Part shown: positions 31,366 to 41,086 of the stretch, piece by piece | Numbering within the stretch: position 1 is the stretch's first letter | Layout of the letters: every line of letters starts with the position of its first letter | Assembly: GCF_037126175.1 (NCBI RefSeq) | Contig: NZ_CP146986.1 | Location: 1,950,501 to 2,014,500, forward strand | Source of the DNA: Pseudomonas sp. RSB 5.4 | Lineage (GTDB): Bacteria > Pseudomonadota > Gammaproteobacteria > Pseudomonadales > Pseudomonadaceae | DNA: 64,000 nucleotides | Direction of reading: 5' to 3' | Position numbers and translations under genes: made by a program | The notes under the pieces: model-generated | Told to the model about the DNA's origin: nothing | The model's input: the letters and a program-made list of their open reading frames with translations, nothing else | The model's database searches: none

Positions 31366-32799
31366 ATGGAACTTCACGTCGTGATCAATGGCCGCAAGGA
31401 CCTCGCCGGCCAGTTGTACAACCAGCTGCGCGGCGCCATCGAGTCCGGGCGTCTGGCCGCCGGTACGCAGTTGCCGCCCAGCCGTCTGCTGGCCGAGCAA
31501 CTGGGGATCTCGCGCAAGACCATTTCCGACACCTACGCGCAGCTGACTTACGAAAACTTCCTCACCGGGGTGATAGGCAAAGGCACCTACGTCAATGCAC
31601 GCCCGGCGCAGATTCAGCGCAAGCAAAGCCACACCGAACTGGCCAGCGCCGAGGTGATCGAGCGCTGGCGCAATCTGCCGGTGTTTTTGCGCCACCCGTC
31701 GCTGGAAGGTTCGTTGCGCTATGACTTCATCGGCGGCGCCACCAGCAAGGGCCAGTTCCCGCATGACGACTGGCGCCGCTGCGTGTCGCACGCGATGCGC
31801 CAGATGGCCGGGTCCAAAGGCTTCTACAGCGTGCCCGAGGGTTTGCCGGCGCTGCGCAATGCGATTGCTAGGCACATCGCGTTTTCGCGCGGGATCAACT
31901 GTCAGGACGAAGACATTGTGGTGTGCAACGGCGCGCAACAGGCGCTGGACCTGATCACCCGCGTGCTGATCAGCCCCGGCAGTCGGGTGGCGATGGAGGA
32001 CCCGGGGTATCCGCCGGCGCGCCTGCTGTTCGGCACCCACGGTGCCGAAGTGGTCGGAATCCCGGTGGATGCCGAAGGCATTGTGGTCGAACAGATTCCC
32101 GAGGGTACGCGGCTGATTTACGTCACCCCGTCGCACCAGTTTCCGCTGGGCATGCCGATGAGCCAGGCGCGCCGCGAGGCCTTGCTGGCCCGGGCGCATG
32201 AGCTGGGCGCGATCATCATCGAGGATGACTATGACAGCGAATTCCGCTACGAAGGGCGGCCGACGGACTCTCTGTTCAGCCTCGACCAGCGCGGTATCGT
32301 GGCCTACGTCGGCACCTTCTCCAAGACCCTGCTGCCGGAGCTGCGCCTGGGTTACGCGATCCTGCCGCCGGCGATTCTCGAAGCGGTGATCCGCGCCAAA
32401 CAACTCACCGACTTGCACGCCTCGACCCTGCCGCAATGGGCGCTGGCCAAGTTCATCGCTGAAGGTTGCCTGCTCAAGCACATCCGCCGTTGCCACGCGA
32501 TTTACGCCCAGCGCCGCGAGCGAATTCTGGCGCGCATGGCGACGGATCTGTCGCCGTGGCTGGAGGCGATACCGCCCAGTGCCGGGTTCCACATGGCGGT
32601 GCTGTGCAAGGTGCCGATCGACCTGCCGCTGGTGATCGAACTGGCGAAAAAAGTCGAGGTCGGGCTGTATTCCATCGACGGATTCCATTACCAGCAACCG
32701 GTGAAGAGCGGCCTGTACTTCGGCTTCGGTGCGATTGAAACCCTCGACATCGACACCGCTCTGGATCGCCTGCGCGACATTCTGCAACAAGTGGCGTGA
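31366..32799 (+). CDS. MocR-type transcriptional regulator (GntR HTH + aminotransferase domain)
   Basis: 477 aa. Residues about 12-75 form a GntR winged helix (AIESGRLAAGTQLPPSRLLAEQLGISRKTISD by parts), and about 110-470 a fold-type I aminotransferase-like domain that should bind PLP through Lys320 in GTFSKTLLPELRLGY; EDDYDSEFRY and YVTPSHQFP are further hallmarks. MocR regulators use PLP or an amine ligand to switch transcription. ATG at 31366 is preferred over an upstream extension that runs through the inverted repeat. The likely target is the divergent AhpD-like gene. Confidence 0.92.
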   Translation: MELHVVINGRKDLAGQLYNQLRGAIESGRLAAGTQLPPSRLLAEQLGISRKTISDTYAQLTYENFLTGVIGKGTYVNARPAQIQRKQSHTELASAEVIERWRNLPVFLRHPSLEGSLRYDFIGGATSKGQFPHDDWRRCVSHAMRQMAGSKGFYSVPEGLPALRNAIARHIAFSRGINCQDEDIVVCNGAQQALDLITRVLISPGSRVAMEDPGYPPARLLFGTHGAEVVGIPVDAEGIVVEQIPEGTRLIYVTPSHQFPLGMPMSQARREALLARAHELGAIIIEDDYDSEFRYEGRPTDSLFSLDQRGIVAYVGTFSKTLLPELRLGYAILPPAILEAVIRAKQLTDLHASTLPQWALAKFIAEGCLLKHIRRCHAIYAQRRERILARMATDLSPWLEAIPPSAGFHMAVLCKVPIDLPLVIELAKKVEVGLYSIDGFHYQQPVKSGLYFGFGAIETLDIDTALDRLRDILQQVA

Positions 32800-32922
32800 A
32801 TCATTGGTCTGGGCGATTAACCGCCGATTGGTTATTGGTGATCACGGGGTGCAGGCCTATTCTGCACTGGCGTTATCCCTCAATGAGCAGGATTCGTCCG
32901 GCCTGATTCAGGAGTGTGAGCA

Positions 32923-33216
32923 ATGTCCAACGAAGTGATCAACACCGTGCAGGTGCGCGCCGCCGCCGGCCGTTCGGAAGAACTTGGCCGGCAGTTGCAG
33001 AAGATCGTCGACACCCTGCGCCAGACACCGGGCTGCGACGCCTATATGGTCGACCGCTGCCCCGAGGACAGCCAGCGCTGGACCGTGAGTGCGCGCTGGC
33101 AGTCGGAAGCGGCGATGCAGGCGCACTTCAACCGGCCTGAGGCGCAGGGCTTTATAGACCTGATTGATAGCCGTCTGGCCAACAGTGTGGATTTCAACAG
33201 TTTCCCCATCGTCTGA
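32923..33216 (+). CDS. Antibiotic biosynthesis monooxygenase (ABM) domain protein
   Basis: 97 aa, a single dimeric ferredoxin-like ABM domain: VINTVQVRAAAGRSEELGRQLQKIV, TPGCDAYMVDRCPEDSQRWT and SARWQSEAAMQAHF are in family order. Members act on small quinones or other electrophiles or serve as putative quinol monooxygenases; which one cannot be read from the sequence. It is monocistronic, about 120 bp after the MocR gene, with GGAG upstream of the start. Confidence 0.85.
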   Translation: MSNEVINTVQVRAAAGRSEELGRQLQKIVDTLRQTPGCDAYMVDRCPEDSQRWTVSARWQSEAAMQAHFNRPEAQGFIDLIDSRLANSVDFNSFPIV

Positions 33217-33223
33217 TCTGCCC

Positions 33224-33291
33224 CCTTCGCGAGCAAGCCCGCTCCCACATTGGAATGCGATCAACTGTGGGAGCGGGCTTGCTCGCGAAGG
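33224..33291. repeat. REP doublet
   Basis: Inverted pair of the CGCGAGCAAGCCCGCTCCCA family with a 14-nt spacer immediately after the ABM-domain gene. Confidence 0.9.
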
Positions 33292-33414
33292 CGTATTCAG
33301 CCGCACCGACGAACGACTGATTGGTCACCCAATCTTCCCGAATATTGGCCGTTTGAATACCCCGCCCCGCAGACTACTGTGATCACCACCCCCTCCTCCC
33401 ACAGGTGATCCGCC

Positions 33415-33816
33415 ATGAAAGCCCTGCACCTCTTCACCGCCGCTCTCGCCCTGTCCCTGTCTGCCGCTGCGCTGGCCCACGATCCGTCCGAGAAAGTCAC
33501 GGTGCTGCAAGACCAGATGCTGAAAAACGCCCCCGGCAAGAAAGCCATGATGATCGAAGTCGATTACCAGCCCGGACAATCGTCCATCGCCCACAAACAT
33601 GACGGCACCGCGATGGCCTACGTGCTCGAGGGCGAAGTGATTTCCCAGGTCAAGGGTGAACAGGCGATCACCTACAAGAAGGGCCAGTTCTGGTACGAAC
33701 CGGCCGGTTCCGAACATCTGGTGTCGAAAAACGCCAGTCAAACCAAACCGGCGAAGTTGCTGGTGTTCATGGTATTGGCCCCGGACGAGCAAGTGCTGAT
33801 CCCCTTGAAAAACTGA
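33415..33816 (+). CDS. Exported cupin-domain protein
   Basis: 133 aa: signal peptide (MKALHLFTAALALSLSAAALA|HD) and a single cupin barrel. Metal-binding candidates lie in HKHDGTAMAYVLEGE (first cupin motif) and PAGSEHLVSKN (second). The substrate is unknown; periplasmic cupins of this type are often annotated as dioxygenase-like or stress proteins. A strong terminator follows directly, so it is a single-gene transcript. Confidence 0.87.
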   Translation: MKALHLFTAALALSLSAAALAHDPSEKVTVLQDQMLKNAPGKKAMMIEVDYQPGQSSIAHKHDGTAMAYVLEGEVISQVKGEQAITYKKGQFWYEPAGSEHLVSKNASQTKPAKLLVFMVLAPDEQVLIPLKN

Positions 33817-33840
33817 TGGTTGTTTGCACAGCCATAAATA

Positions 33841-33875
33841 AAAAGGCGCAAAACATCGTTTCGCGCCTTTTTTAT
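33841..33875 (+). terminator. Rho-independent terminator after the cupin gene
   Basis: GGCGC-A-AAAC paired with GTTT-C-GCGCC, followed by a run of six T residues. Confidence 0.85.
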
Positions 33876-34058
33876 TTCCCCAGGCAATTAACCGATTCGA
33901 CTTAAAGCAAATAAAACTATCGCACGATCATAAGCGGGGAAATTGTCAGGTTATTTACAGCTTGGCGGGTTTAGTCTGAGTTAACTGTCGTGCGCCCATC
34001 ACAAACAGCCGCGACAACAACGACTTTCCGACTGAAGTTGCTTCACGGGAGACTCACC

Positions 34059-34772
34059 ATGAAACTTGCGTTTGCCAGCACCTTGGCGATATCGGTTTTA
34101 GCCTTGTCCGCCTGTTCAGTACCCACCGCGCCACAAGCGGTCTCGTCCCTCGATTCCCTGTTCACCCAACCGGTCGGCCGCAGCAGCGCCGCTCAGGTAA
34201 AAAGTGGCCCCGGCGTGTCGTTAGGCGTGGTCTACAGCCCAAGCACCCAGACCAACCGCGAATACCTGCGTAACTACCAGGCCAACGCCGGCACCGGTTT
34301 CGGCCAGAGCCTGCTGGTGCAGCCGATCCACGACGCCTACGTCGCCACCTCAAAACCCGACATGGCGGTGGACTGGGTCAAGGCCTCGCTGCAACGGCAG
34401 TTCGGCTCGGTGACGGTGTACCCGGACATGCAAAGCCTGCGTGCGGCGCATCCCGATGTGGTGGCGATCGTCGACGCCCACAGCCAGTTGATCACTTCGC
34501 GCAGTTCCGACATCAAAGCCGATGTCAGTGCGGATTTTTATGATGCGAAGTTGAACTACATCGGTACGGCGAAAGGTTCGGAGGCCAAAGAACTGACACC
34601 CGTTTGGGCAGACTTCAAACGTTCGGAAGAGATCGTGGCCGATATCAATCAACAGGAAGATGTACAAGTTCGGGCGCTGCAGAAGTTTGATCAGTCGCTG
34701 AATAATTTATTGACCAGACCGACAGATAAAGTGTCGATGCTGGATAACAAACAAGCACCTGACTTGTATTGA
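34059..34772 (+). CDS. Putative outer-membrane lipoprotein of unknown function
   Basis: 237 aa from an ATG with GGGAGA upstream. A lipobox LSAC (MKLAFASTLAISVLALSAC|S) with Ser at +2 predicts outer-membrane sorting. The rest (LGVVYSPSTQTNREYLRNYQ ... GQSLLVQPIHDAYVAT ... VVAIVDAHSQLITSRSSDI by parts) is a soluble alpha/beta domain ending in a helical tail. The VDAHSQ segment and overall layout suggest a binding rather than catalytic role; no family is recognised. About 240 bp upstream contain only the cupin terminator and a probable promoter. Confidence 0.75.
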   Translation: MKLAFASTLAISVLALSACSVPTAPQAVSSLDSLFTQPVGRSSAAQVKSGPGVSLGVVYSPSTQTNREYLRNYQANAGTGFGQSLLVQPIHDAYVATSKPDMAVDWVKASLQRQFGSVTVYPDMQSLRAAHPDVVAIVDAHSQLITSRSSDIKADVSADFYDAKLNYIGTAKGSEAKELTPVWADFKRSEEIVADINQQEDVQVRALQKFDQSLNNLLTRPTDKVSMLDNKQAPDLY

Positions 34773-34779
34773 TCCAGAG

Positions 34780-34857
34780 GGCCTCTTCGCGAGCAAGCTC
34801 GCTCCCACAGGGGGAATGCATTTCAAATGTGGGAGCGAGCTTGCTCGCGAAGGGGCC
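34780..34857. repeat. REP doublet
   Basis: Inverted REP pair (GGCCTCTTCGCGAGCAAGCT and complement), almost the same in arms and spacer as the one at 2604. Confidence 0.9.
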
Positions 34858-34886
34858 AGACCAGGCAACACAAAACCCACAGACAC

Positions 34887-34920
34887 AAAAAAGCCCCGGC
34901 ATCTCACGACACCGGGGCTT
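34887..34920 (-). terminator. Rho-independent terminator of gdhB
   Basis: On the minus strand AAGCCCCGG pairs with CCGGGGCTT and is followed by T residues; it lies 18 bp after the gdhB stop. Confidence 0.88.
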
Positions 34921-34937
34921 CTTCATTCAACCACTAC

Positions 34938-37900
34938 TCAGGCCAGTTCAAGCTCGGCATTCGCAGCAGCCGCAGGCACCACCGCCTGCCCGCTCAACGC
35001 GAGGTCAAGCAGCTCACGGTTGGCTACTGCATACATGGCGTAGTCAGTGCCGCTCGCCGCACGGATTTCCACCAGCATGGTGCGCCAGCGCTCGATCATG
35101 CCTTCGTGCTGTTCCATCCACAGCGCCAGACGTGCTTCCACGTCCAGCGTGCCGTCGCCCTGTTGCAGGACGGAGATGGTGATCGCACGTTGCTGCCAGT
35201 CCACGTCATCACGGAACGCTTCACGGGCCAGGGCCTGCCAGTTGTTTTCAACCGGCAGCGCGCTGATCTGTTGCAGGTACCAGGTGATGTCCAGCGCACT
35301 GCCCACGGCGAAGTAGGCCTTGGCCACTTCGGCAGGGTTCTGCCCGGTCACGTCGGAGGCTTCGATGATCGGCAGCAGGGTGTACAGGTGCGAGGTACCC
35401 GCCACCATACGCGCCAGCAACTCCGGAACACCGGCCGCGACGTAAGCCTGATAACGCGCCTGCCAGTTTTCGCGGATTTCGCCGCTCAGCAGTTCGTCGA
35501 GCTTCAGACCCAGCTCCTTGAGGTGCGGACCGAAGTGCGCCACGTCACGGGCAGCGTTCTGCTCGTTGCGACGGGCACGCAGGAACCAGCGCGTAGCGCG
35601 ACGGCCCAGACGCATCAGCTCGTCCATCAGCTCCAGTTGCACGTCAGCGCTTACTTGGTAGTCCAGCGCTTCGATCTGACGGAACCAGTGCGGGAGGTGG
35701 AAGATGTCACGCACGATCACGTAGGCGCCGGCCACGTTCGCCGGGCTCATGCCGGTCGACTCTTTGAGTCGCTGAACGAAGGTGATGCCCATGTGGTTGA
35801 CCAGATCGTTGGCGATCTGGGTGCTGACGATCTCGCGCTTCAGACGGTGACGACGCATGGCTTCGGAGAACTTGCTGACCAGGGTCGGCGGGAACGCCGT
35901 TTCCATGTCGCGGGTCAGGTAGTCGTCGTCCGGCACCAGCGAGTTCAGCAACTGCTCCTTGAGGTCGATCTTGCTGTACGAGATCAGCACCGACAGCTCG
36001 GGACGGGTCAGGCCATGGCCTGCCGCAACGCGCTCGTTGATCTGCTCTTCGGTCGGCAGGAACTCGATGGCACGGTCCAGCTTGCCACGGCCTTCCAGAT
36101 CGCTCATCAGACGCTTGTACTCGGCAATGCGCTCGTAGGCACGACGCGCCGCCAGGGACAGAGCCTGGGTCTGCTTGTAGTTGTTGCCCAGCACCAGACC
36201 ACCGACTTCGTCGGTCATGCTCGCCAGCAACTGGTTGCGTTGCTTGTCGGTCATGTCGCCGGCCTGAACCACTTCGTTCAGCAGGATCTTGATGTTCACT
36301 TCGTGGTCGGAGCAGTCCACGCCACCGGCGTTGTCGATGAAGTCGGTGTTGGAACCGCCGCCATTGAGACCGAATTCCACGCGACCCAGTTGGGTCATGC
36401 CGAGGTTACCGCCCTCGCCCACGACTTTGCAGCGCAGCTCGTTGCCGTTCACGCGCAGTGCGTCGTTGGCCTTGTCGCCCACGTCGGCATGGCTTTCGCT
36501 GCTGGCCTTGACGTAAGTACCGATACCGCCGTTCCACAGCAGATCCACCGGCGCCTTGAGCAAGGCGTTCAGCAGTTCGGTCGGGGTCAGCTTGTCGGCC
36601 TTGATGTCGAAGCGTTCTTTCATCTGCGGCGAGATGGCGATGCTCTTCGCGCTGCGCGAGAAGATGCCGCCGCCTTCGGACATGATGCTGGTGTCGTAGT
36701 CGGTCCAGGCCGAACGCGGCAGGTCGAACATGCGCTGACGCTCGACGAAGCTGGTCGCCGGGTTCGGGTTCGGATCGATGAAGATGTGCATGTGGTTGAA
36801 CGCGGCCACCAGTTGCAGCTTGTCCGACATCAACAGGCCGTTACCGAACACGTCACCGGCCATGTCACCGACGCCGACCACAGTGATGCTGTCTTCCTGA
36901 ACATTGATGCCGCGCTCGCGGAAGTGGCGCTGTACGCCAACCCACGCGCCCTTGGCGGTGATGCCCATTTTCTTGTGGTCGTAACCGGCAGAACCACCGG
37001 AAGCGAACGCGTCACCCAGCCAGAAGCCGTAGTCGATGGCGATGCCGTTGGCGATGTCGGAGAAGGTTGCAGTGCCCTTGTCCGCTGCCACCACCAGGTA
37101 CGGGTCATCGTCGTCATGACGCACGACGTTGGCCGGCGGCACCAGCGCGCCGTCTTTCAGGTTGTCGGTGATGTCCAGCAGACCGGAGATGAAGATGCGG
37201 TAGCAGGCGATGCCCTCGGCCGCGATCTCGTCACGGCTGCCGCCCAGTGGCAGACGACGCGGCAGGAAGCCGCCCTTCGCACCCACCGGCACGATGACCG
37301 AGTTCTTCACTTGCTGGGCTTTCACCAGGCCGAGGACTTCAGTACGGAAGTCTTCTTCACGGTCGGACCAGCGCAGACCACCACGGGCAACGTTGCCGAA
37401 GCGCAGGTGCACGCCTTCGACGCGTGGCGAGTAAACGAAGATTTCGAACTTCGGTACTGGCTTCGGCAGCTCTGGAATCGCGTGCGGGTTGAACTTGAAG
37501 CTGAAGTACGACTTGTTCTGGCCGTTGGCATCAGTCTGATAGAAGTTGGTGCGCAGGGTGGCTTTGATCAGGTCCAGGTAGCGACGCAGGATGCGGTCTT
37601 CGTTGAGCACCTGAACGTCGTCCAGTGCGGTCAGAATCGCTTGTTCCAGACGCTGCTGCTTGTCTTCCAGATCATCGCTGCCCAGCTTGCGCGCCAGGTA
37701 GAAACGGGTCTTGAACAACCGGGTCAGCTCGCGAGCGATGTCGGTGTGGTTGTTCAGGGTGCTGGCGATGTAACCCAGGTCGAAGCCCAGACGAATCTGC
37801 TTCAGGTAACGGGCGTAGGCACGCAGCAGCGCGACGTCGCGCCATGGCAGACCGGCGGTCAGCACCAGACGGTTGAACGCATCGTTCTCGGCATCGCCAC

Positions 37901-39833
37901 GCACGATGTGGACGAACGCGTCCTGCAGGGTGTCGTTGAGTTGCTGGATGTCCAGCTCCAGACCTTCAGCCGCGGTGAACGCGAAGTCGTGGATCCAGAA
38001 CTCGCGGCCATTGGTGTGACGCAGACGGTACGGGAACTCGCCCAGCACGCGCAGGCCGAGGTTTTCCAGAATCGGCAACACGTCGGACAGCGCCAGCGGG
38101 GTATCGGCGTGGTACAGCTTGCAATGCAGCTCGCGTTGGCCGGACACCTGGCCCAGCGGCTGATAGAAGCTCATCACCAGCGGATTTTTTTCGTTCAGGC
38201 TCAACAGGTGCTGCATGTCGACTACGGCCGAATGCGCCGCGAAACGCTCGCGGTAGCCGGCCGGGAAGCCTTTCGGGAAGTCCGCCAGCACATTGGTGCC
38301 GTGGGCTTCGCCGAAGCTTTCGACGGTCAGTGCGGCGTAGTCGTCCTGCCAGCTGCGGCAGGCCTGTACCACTTCTTTTTCCAGCAGCAACGGGTCGATG
38401 TCGATGCGGTTCTTCGGATCGACACGCAGGATCAGTTGCACGCGAGCCAGCACGGACTCGGAGAAGAAGGTCCAGAACTCGCAGTCAGTGGCCTTCAGGC
38501 GCTCCATCAGCACCTGCTGGATCTTCTGGCGCACTTCAGTGGAATAGATGTCGCGCGGCACGTAGGCCAGGCAGTAGCAGAAGCGACCGTACGGGTCTTT
38601 GCGCAGGAACACGCGGATCTTGTTGCGTTCCTGGATCTGCACGATCGACATCACGGTGCTGAACAGCTCGTCGACCGGGGTCTGGAACAGGTCATCACGC
38701 GGCAGCACTTCGAGTACCTGCGCCAGTTCCTTGCCCAGGTGAGCCTTGGACTGGAAGCCGGAGCGGCGTTCGATTTCTTCGACCTTGCGACGGATGAACG
38801 GGATGACCCGCACGCTCTCGCCATACACCGAAGAGGTGTACAGGCCCATGAAGCGGTGTTCCTTGATGACGTTGCCGTCGGCGTCGATTTCACGGATCGA
38901 CACGTAGTCCGGGTAGGCAGGACGGTGTACGCGGCTCGGGTGCGCAGCCTTGGCGAACGACAGCAGGGTCGGTTCGCGCAGGTAGTTCACCGCGTAGTCT
39001 TCGATGTGACGGTCTTCGTCGGTCAGACCGGTGCGCAGCAGTTTGGTCAGGCCGAGGAAGGAATCCTGGTCGTATTCGATATGGCCGCCATCGGCCTGAT
39101 CGACAACGGTGAACTCTTCGTAGCCGAGGAAGGTGAAGTGGTTGCCCACCAGCCATTCCAGGAAGCTCTTGATTTCAGTCTTTTCGTCGGCATCGACGGC
39201 GAATGCGCTGTGATCGAGCTTGGTGAGGATCTCCTGCACCTTGGCCTTCATCGGCTCGAAATCAGCGACCGCGACGCGCACTTCACCGAGCACCTGCTCC
39301 AGCTCTTTGCTCAGCACATTGAGTTCGGCCGCGTTGGCGCAGCGGTCGATTTCCAGGTACATCAGCGACTCGTGCAGCACGCCTTCGCCGGTGCTGCCCT
39401 TCGGCAGGATTTCCAGCAACTCGCCCTTGCTGCCACGACGTACGCTGAGCACGGTGGTTTGCAGGGTGTGGATGCTGTAGCCGCGGCGGTTCAGCTCGGT
39501 GCGGACCGAGTCGACCAGGAACGGCAGGTCGTGGTGCAGAACCTCAACCGCGGTGTGGGTCGACTGCCAGCCATGACGTTCGTAATCGGGGTTGTAGACG
39601 CGCACTTGCGGTTGCGCGTGATCGAAGCGCTCAAGCAGGCGCCACGCAGAAAGAGTACAGCCAGCGAGGTCGGAGAGGCGACGTTGAGTCAGCTCGTCCA
39701 GGGAAATGATGCCGAAGAATTGTTCAGCAAACAGCGCCACTTGTGGCAGTGCCTGTTCACTGATGTGCTGCGCCAGTGCCGCTTGCAGTTGGTGCTGGAA
39801 GTCGGCTTTGCTGGCTGCGGTGAAGAACGCCAT
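34938..39833 (-). CDS. gdhB: NAD-specific glutamate dehydrogenase, large (180-kDa class)
   Basis: This 1631-aa enzyme oxidatively deaminates glutamate to 2-oxoglutarate with NAD+. It is the large homo-oligomeric class (L-180) known from P. aeruginosa GdhB, where arginine induces it. The N-terminal 700 or so residues are regulatory (ACT-like; HDLPFLVDSVRTELNRRG). The catalytic domain has PVGAKGGFLPRR with the substrate-binding Lys, then GGLRWSDREEDFRTEV just before it, and a Rossmann part around TVVGVGDMAGDVFGNG. The C-terminal helical region is typical for the class. The length is normal. The 505 bp upstream hold its promoter and that of the divergent small gene, but I see no specific operator. 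Confidence 0.95.
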   Translation of the reverse strand: MAFFTAASKADFQHQLQAALAQHISEQALPQVALFAEQFFGIISLDELTQRRLSDLAGCTLSAWRLLERFDHAQPQVRVYNPDYERHGWQSTHTAVEVLHHDLPFLVDSVRTELNRRGYSIHTLQTTVLSVRRGSKGELLEILPKGSTGEGVLHESLMYLEIDRCANAAELNVLSKELEQVLGEVRVAVADFEPMKAKVQEILTKLDHSAFAVDADEKTEIKSFLEWLVGNHFTFLGYEEFTVVDQADGGHIEYDQDSFLGLTKLLRTGLTDEDRHIEDYAVNYLREPTLLSFAKAAHPSRVHRPAYPDYVSIREIDADGNVIKEHRFMGLYTSSVYGESVRVIPFIRRKVEEIERRSGFQSKAHLGKELAQVLEVLPRDDLFQTPVDELFSTVMSIVQIQERNKIRVFLRKDPYGRFCYCLAYVPRDIYSTEVRQKIQQVLMERLKATDCEFWTFFSESVLARVQLILRVDPKNRIDIDPLLLEKEVVQACRSWQDDYAALTVESFGEAHGTNVLADFPKGFPAGYRERFAAHSAVVDMQHLLSLNEKNPLVMSFYQPLGQVSGQRELHCKLYHADTPLALSDVLPILENLGLRVLGEFPYRLRHTNGREFWIHDFAFTAAEGLELDIQQLNDTLQDAFVHIVRGDAENDAFNRLVLTAGLPWRDVALLRAYARYLKQIRLGFDLGYIASTLNNHTDIARELTRLFKTRFYLARKLGSDDLEDKQQRLEQAILTALDDVQVLNEDRILRRYLDLIKATLRTNFYQTDANGQNKSYFSFKFNPHAIPELPKPVPKFEIFVYSPRVEGVHLRFGNVARGGLRWSDREEDFRTEVLGLVKAQQVKNSVIVPVGAKGGFLPRRLPLGGSRDEIAAEGIACYRIFISGLLDITDNLKDGALVPPANVVRHDDDDPYLVVAADKGTATFSDIANGIAIDYGFWLGDAFASGGSAGYDHKKMGITAKGAWVGVQRHFRERGINVQEDSITVVGVGDMAGDVFGNGLLMSDKLQLVAAFNHMHIFIDPNPNPATSFVERQRMFDLPRSAWTDYDTSIMSEGGGIFSRSAKSIAISPQMKERFDIKADKLTPTELLNALLKAPVDLLWNGGIGTYVKASSESHADVGDKANDALRVNGNELRCKVVGEGGNLGMTQLGRVEFGLNGGGSNTDFIDNAGGVDCSDHEVNIKILLNEVVQAGDMTDKQRNQLLASMTDEVGGLVLGNNYKQTQALSLAARRAYERIAEYKRLMSDLEGRGKLDRAIEFLPTEEQINERVAAGHGLTRPELSVLISYSKIDLKEQLLNSLVPDDDYLTRDMETAFPPTLVSKFSEAMRRHRLKREIVSTQIANDLVNHMGITFVQRLKESTGMSPANVAGAYVIVRDIFHLPHWFRQIEALDYQVSADVQLELMDELMRLGRRATRWFLRARRNEQNAARDVAHFGPHLKELGLKLDELLSGEIRENWQARYQAYVAAGVPELLARMVAGTSHLYTLLPIIEASDVTGQNPAEVAKAYFAVGSALDITWYLQQISALPVENNWQALAREAFRDDVDWQQRAITISVLQQGDGTLDVEARLALWMEQHEGMIERWRTMLVEIRAASGTDYAMYAVANRELLDLALSGQAVVPAAAANAELELA

Positions 39834-40338
39834 CTGTGGTACTCCGCTTGGGGCTTGTTATTGATGGAAAGCGTCGCTTGCAAAACCCCTTTCGGGGCCT
39901 CCGTCGCCCTGTTCCTGATTCTCGGGCAGAGGAAACAGGGTGACAGGTGGGTGAAGCTGGACACGACACTCAGGTCACATTCACCTTCCATTGAATGAGC
40001 ATCTGCAAAAACGACTGTCAGGGCTGCCGACAATGCCTTTACGGGTGCTCATCCGTTGCGCAGCTTAATGGGTGCGACAATGTGTCTGCTTGCGGTGCTG
40101 CGACATATTCGGTCATTGGCACGTAAACAAGGGGTTCGGCACCGATAAACACTAGCATTCATGGCGCAAAACGCCGGCTCGAATGCCCGTATTTACGGTA
40201 CATCTGTGCCAGAAGTGACCATTGACCTGTGTCGCGTTCACGACACATCCTCTGACACTCTCACATGCAGAAATTCCCGAGGACTGGCAGAATCGCGCCC
40301 AATTGCGACCAACACGCCCGCCGAGGCAGGAATTCCCC
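39834..40338. other. Intergenic region without recognisable gene
   Basis: Divergent upstream region of gdhB and the 117-aa gene. A short hairpin (CCCCTTTCGGGG near 39891) and plausible A/T-rich promoter stretches around 40090-40160 are visible; no open frame here looks coding and no RNA family was recognised. Confidence 0.4.
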
Positions 40339-40692
40339 ATGCAAATGACCACCGCCCTTTTGATCGTCAACCCGTGCGACGACGAAGAAGACAACATGGC
40401 CATGCTCTGCTGCCACAGCGACAAGGGCGACATGTTTCTGATGAGCCGCTATCCGGACGAGGATGAGCTGGAGATCACCCTGGATGGCGAGCCTTCGACG
40501 CTGGACGGCGTGAAAGTCACCCTGACCAAGACTCTGCTGAAGATCGAGATCGCGGCGGCGGATGCCGATGCGCTGAATGGCGATGATGTGCTGGAGATTA
40601 CCTTCAATCCGGACATGGTTGATCTGGCTGAAGTTGAAGAAACCCTGAAAAATATTCTGGATGGCACCGGGACCTATATCAGCCAGATTTGA
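40339..40692 (+). CDS. Small acidic protein of unknown function
   Basis: 117 aa, strongly acidic (DEDELEITLDGEPSTLDGVK), alpha/beta in character, without signal peptide. ATG is preceded by AGGAA. A homologue of the same size stands between gdhB and the moxR operon in P. aeruginosa as I recall, so the gene is conserved in place. It may be a small binding or immunity-like protein; nothing in the sequence identifies a reaction. Confidence 0.75.
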   Translation: MQMTTALLIVNPCDDEEDNMAMLCCHSDKGDMFLMSRYPDEDELEITLDGEPSTLDGVKVTLTKTLLKIEIAAADADALNGDDVLEITFNPDMVDLAEVEETLKNILDGTGTYISQI

Positions 40693-40705
40693 GGGTGCCT
40701 GAGCC

Positions 40706-40912
40706 GGCCTCTTCGCTGGCAAGCCAGCTCCCACAAGGACCGATGTGTTGCATAAATCGCATTCGCACCGCTGATACCTGTGGGAGCTGGCTTGCCAGCG
40801 ATGGGGCGAAATTTGATGTCGTCTGGACTGCCCCCTTCGCGAGCAGGCTCGCTCCCACATTGACGGGTGTACGCCGTTCAAATGTGGGAGCGAGCCTGCT
40901 CGCGAAGAGGCC
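40706..40912. repeat. Two consecutive REP doublets
   Basis: First pair 40706-40803 uses the variant TTCGCTGGCAAGCCAGCTCC; second pair 40833-40912 uses TTCGCGAGCAGGCTCGCTCC. Each pair is inverted around a spacer. The moxR promoter lies in the 175 bp that follow. Confidence 0.9.
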
Positions 40913-41086
40913 CGGAAGAACACTGCACCTTTCTCCGGCTACAAAATTCCAACAAATCCCCCAGTCATTTCCCGCACTTTGCGCAAAATGCCGTTAGTCG
41001 CCACCCCCCTCGATGGATTAAAGTAACGCCCCCAGCCACGGCGTTATCCGAACGCCTGCGGCCACCCTTTCCAGGAACAGTCACCG

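Noticed and set aside
31054..32790. Upstream extension of the AhpD-like frame to 725 aa
   Set aside because: The added part is antisense to the MocR regulator and lacks any domain; the family N-terminus begins at 31053.
34827..39998. A 1723-codon open frame on the plus strand opposite gdhB
   Set aside because: It is the mirror of a long GC-rich gene whose codon bias removes stops from the complementary frame; its composition (His/Gln/Val-rich) is not protein-like and gdhB matches a known enzyme throughout.
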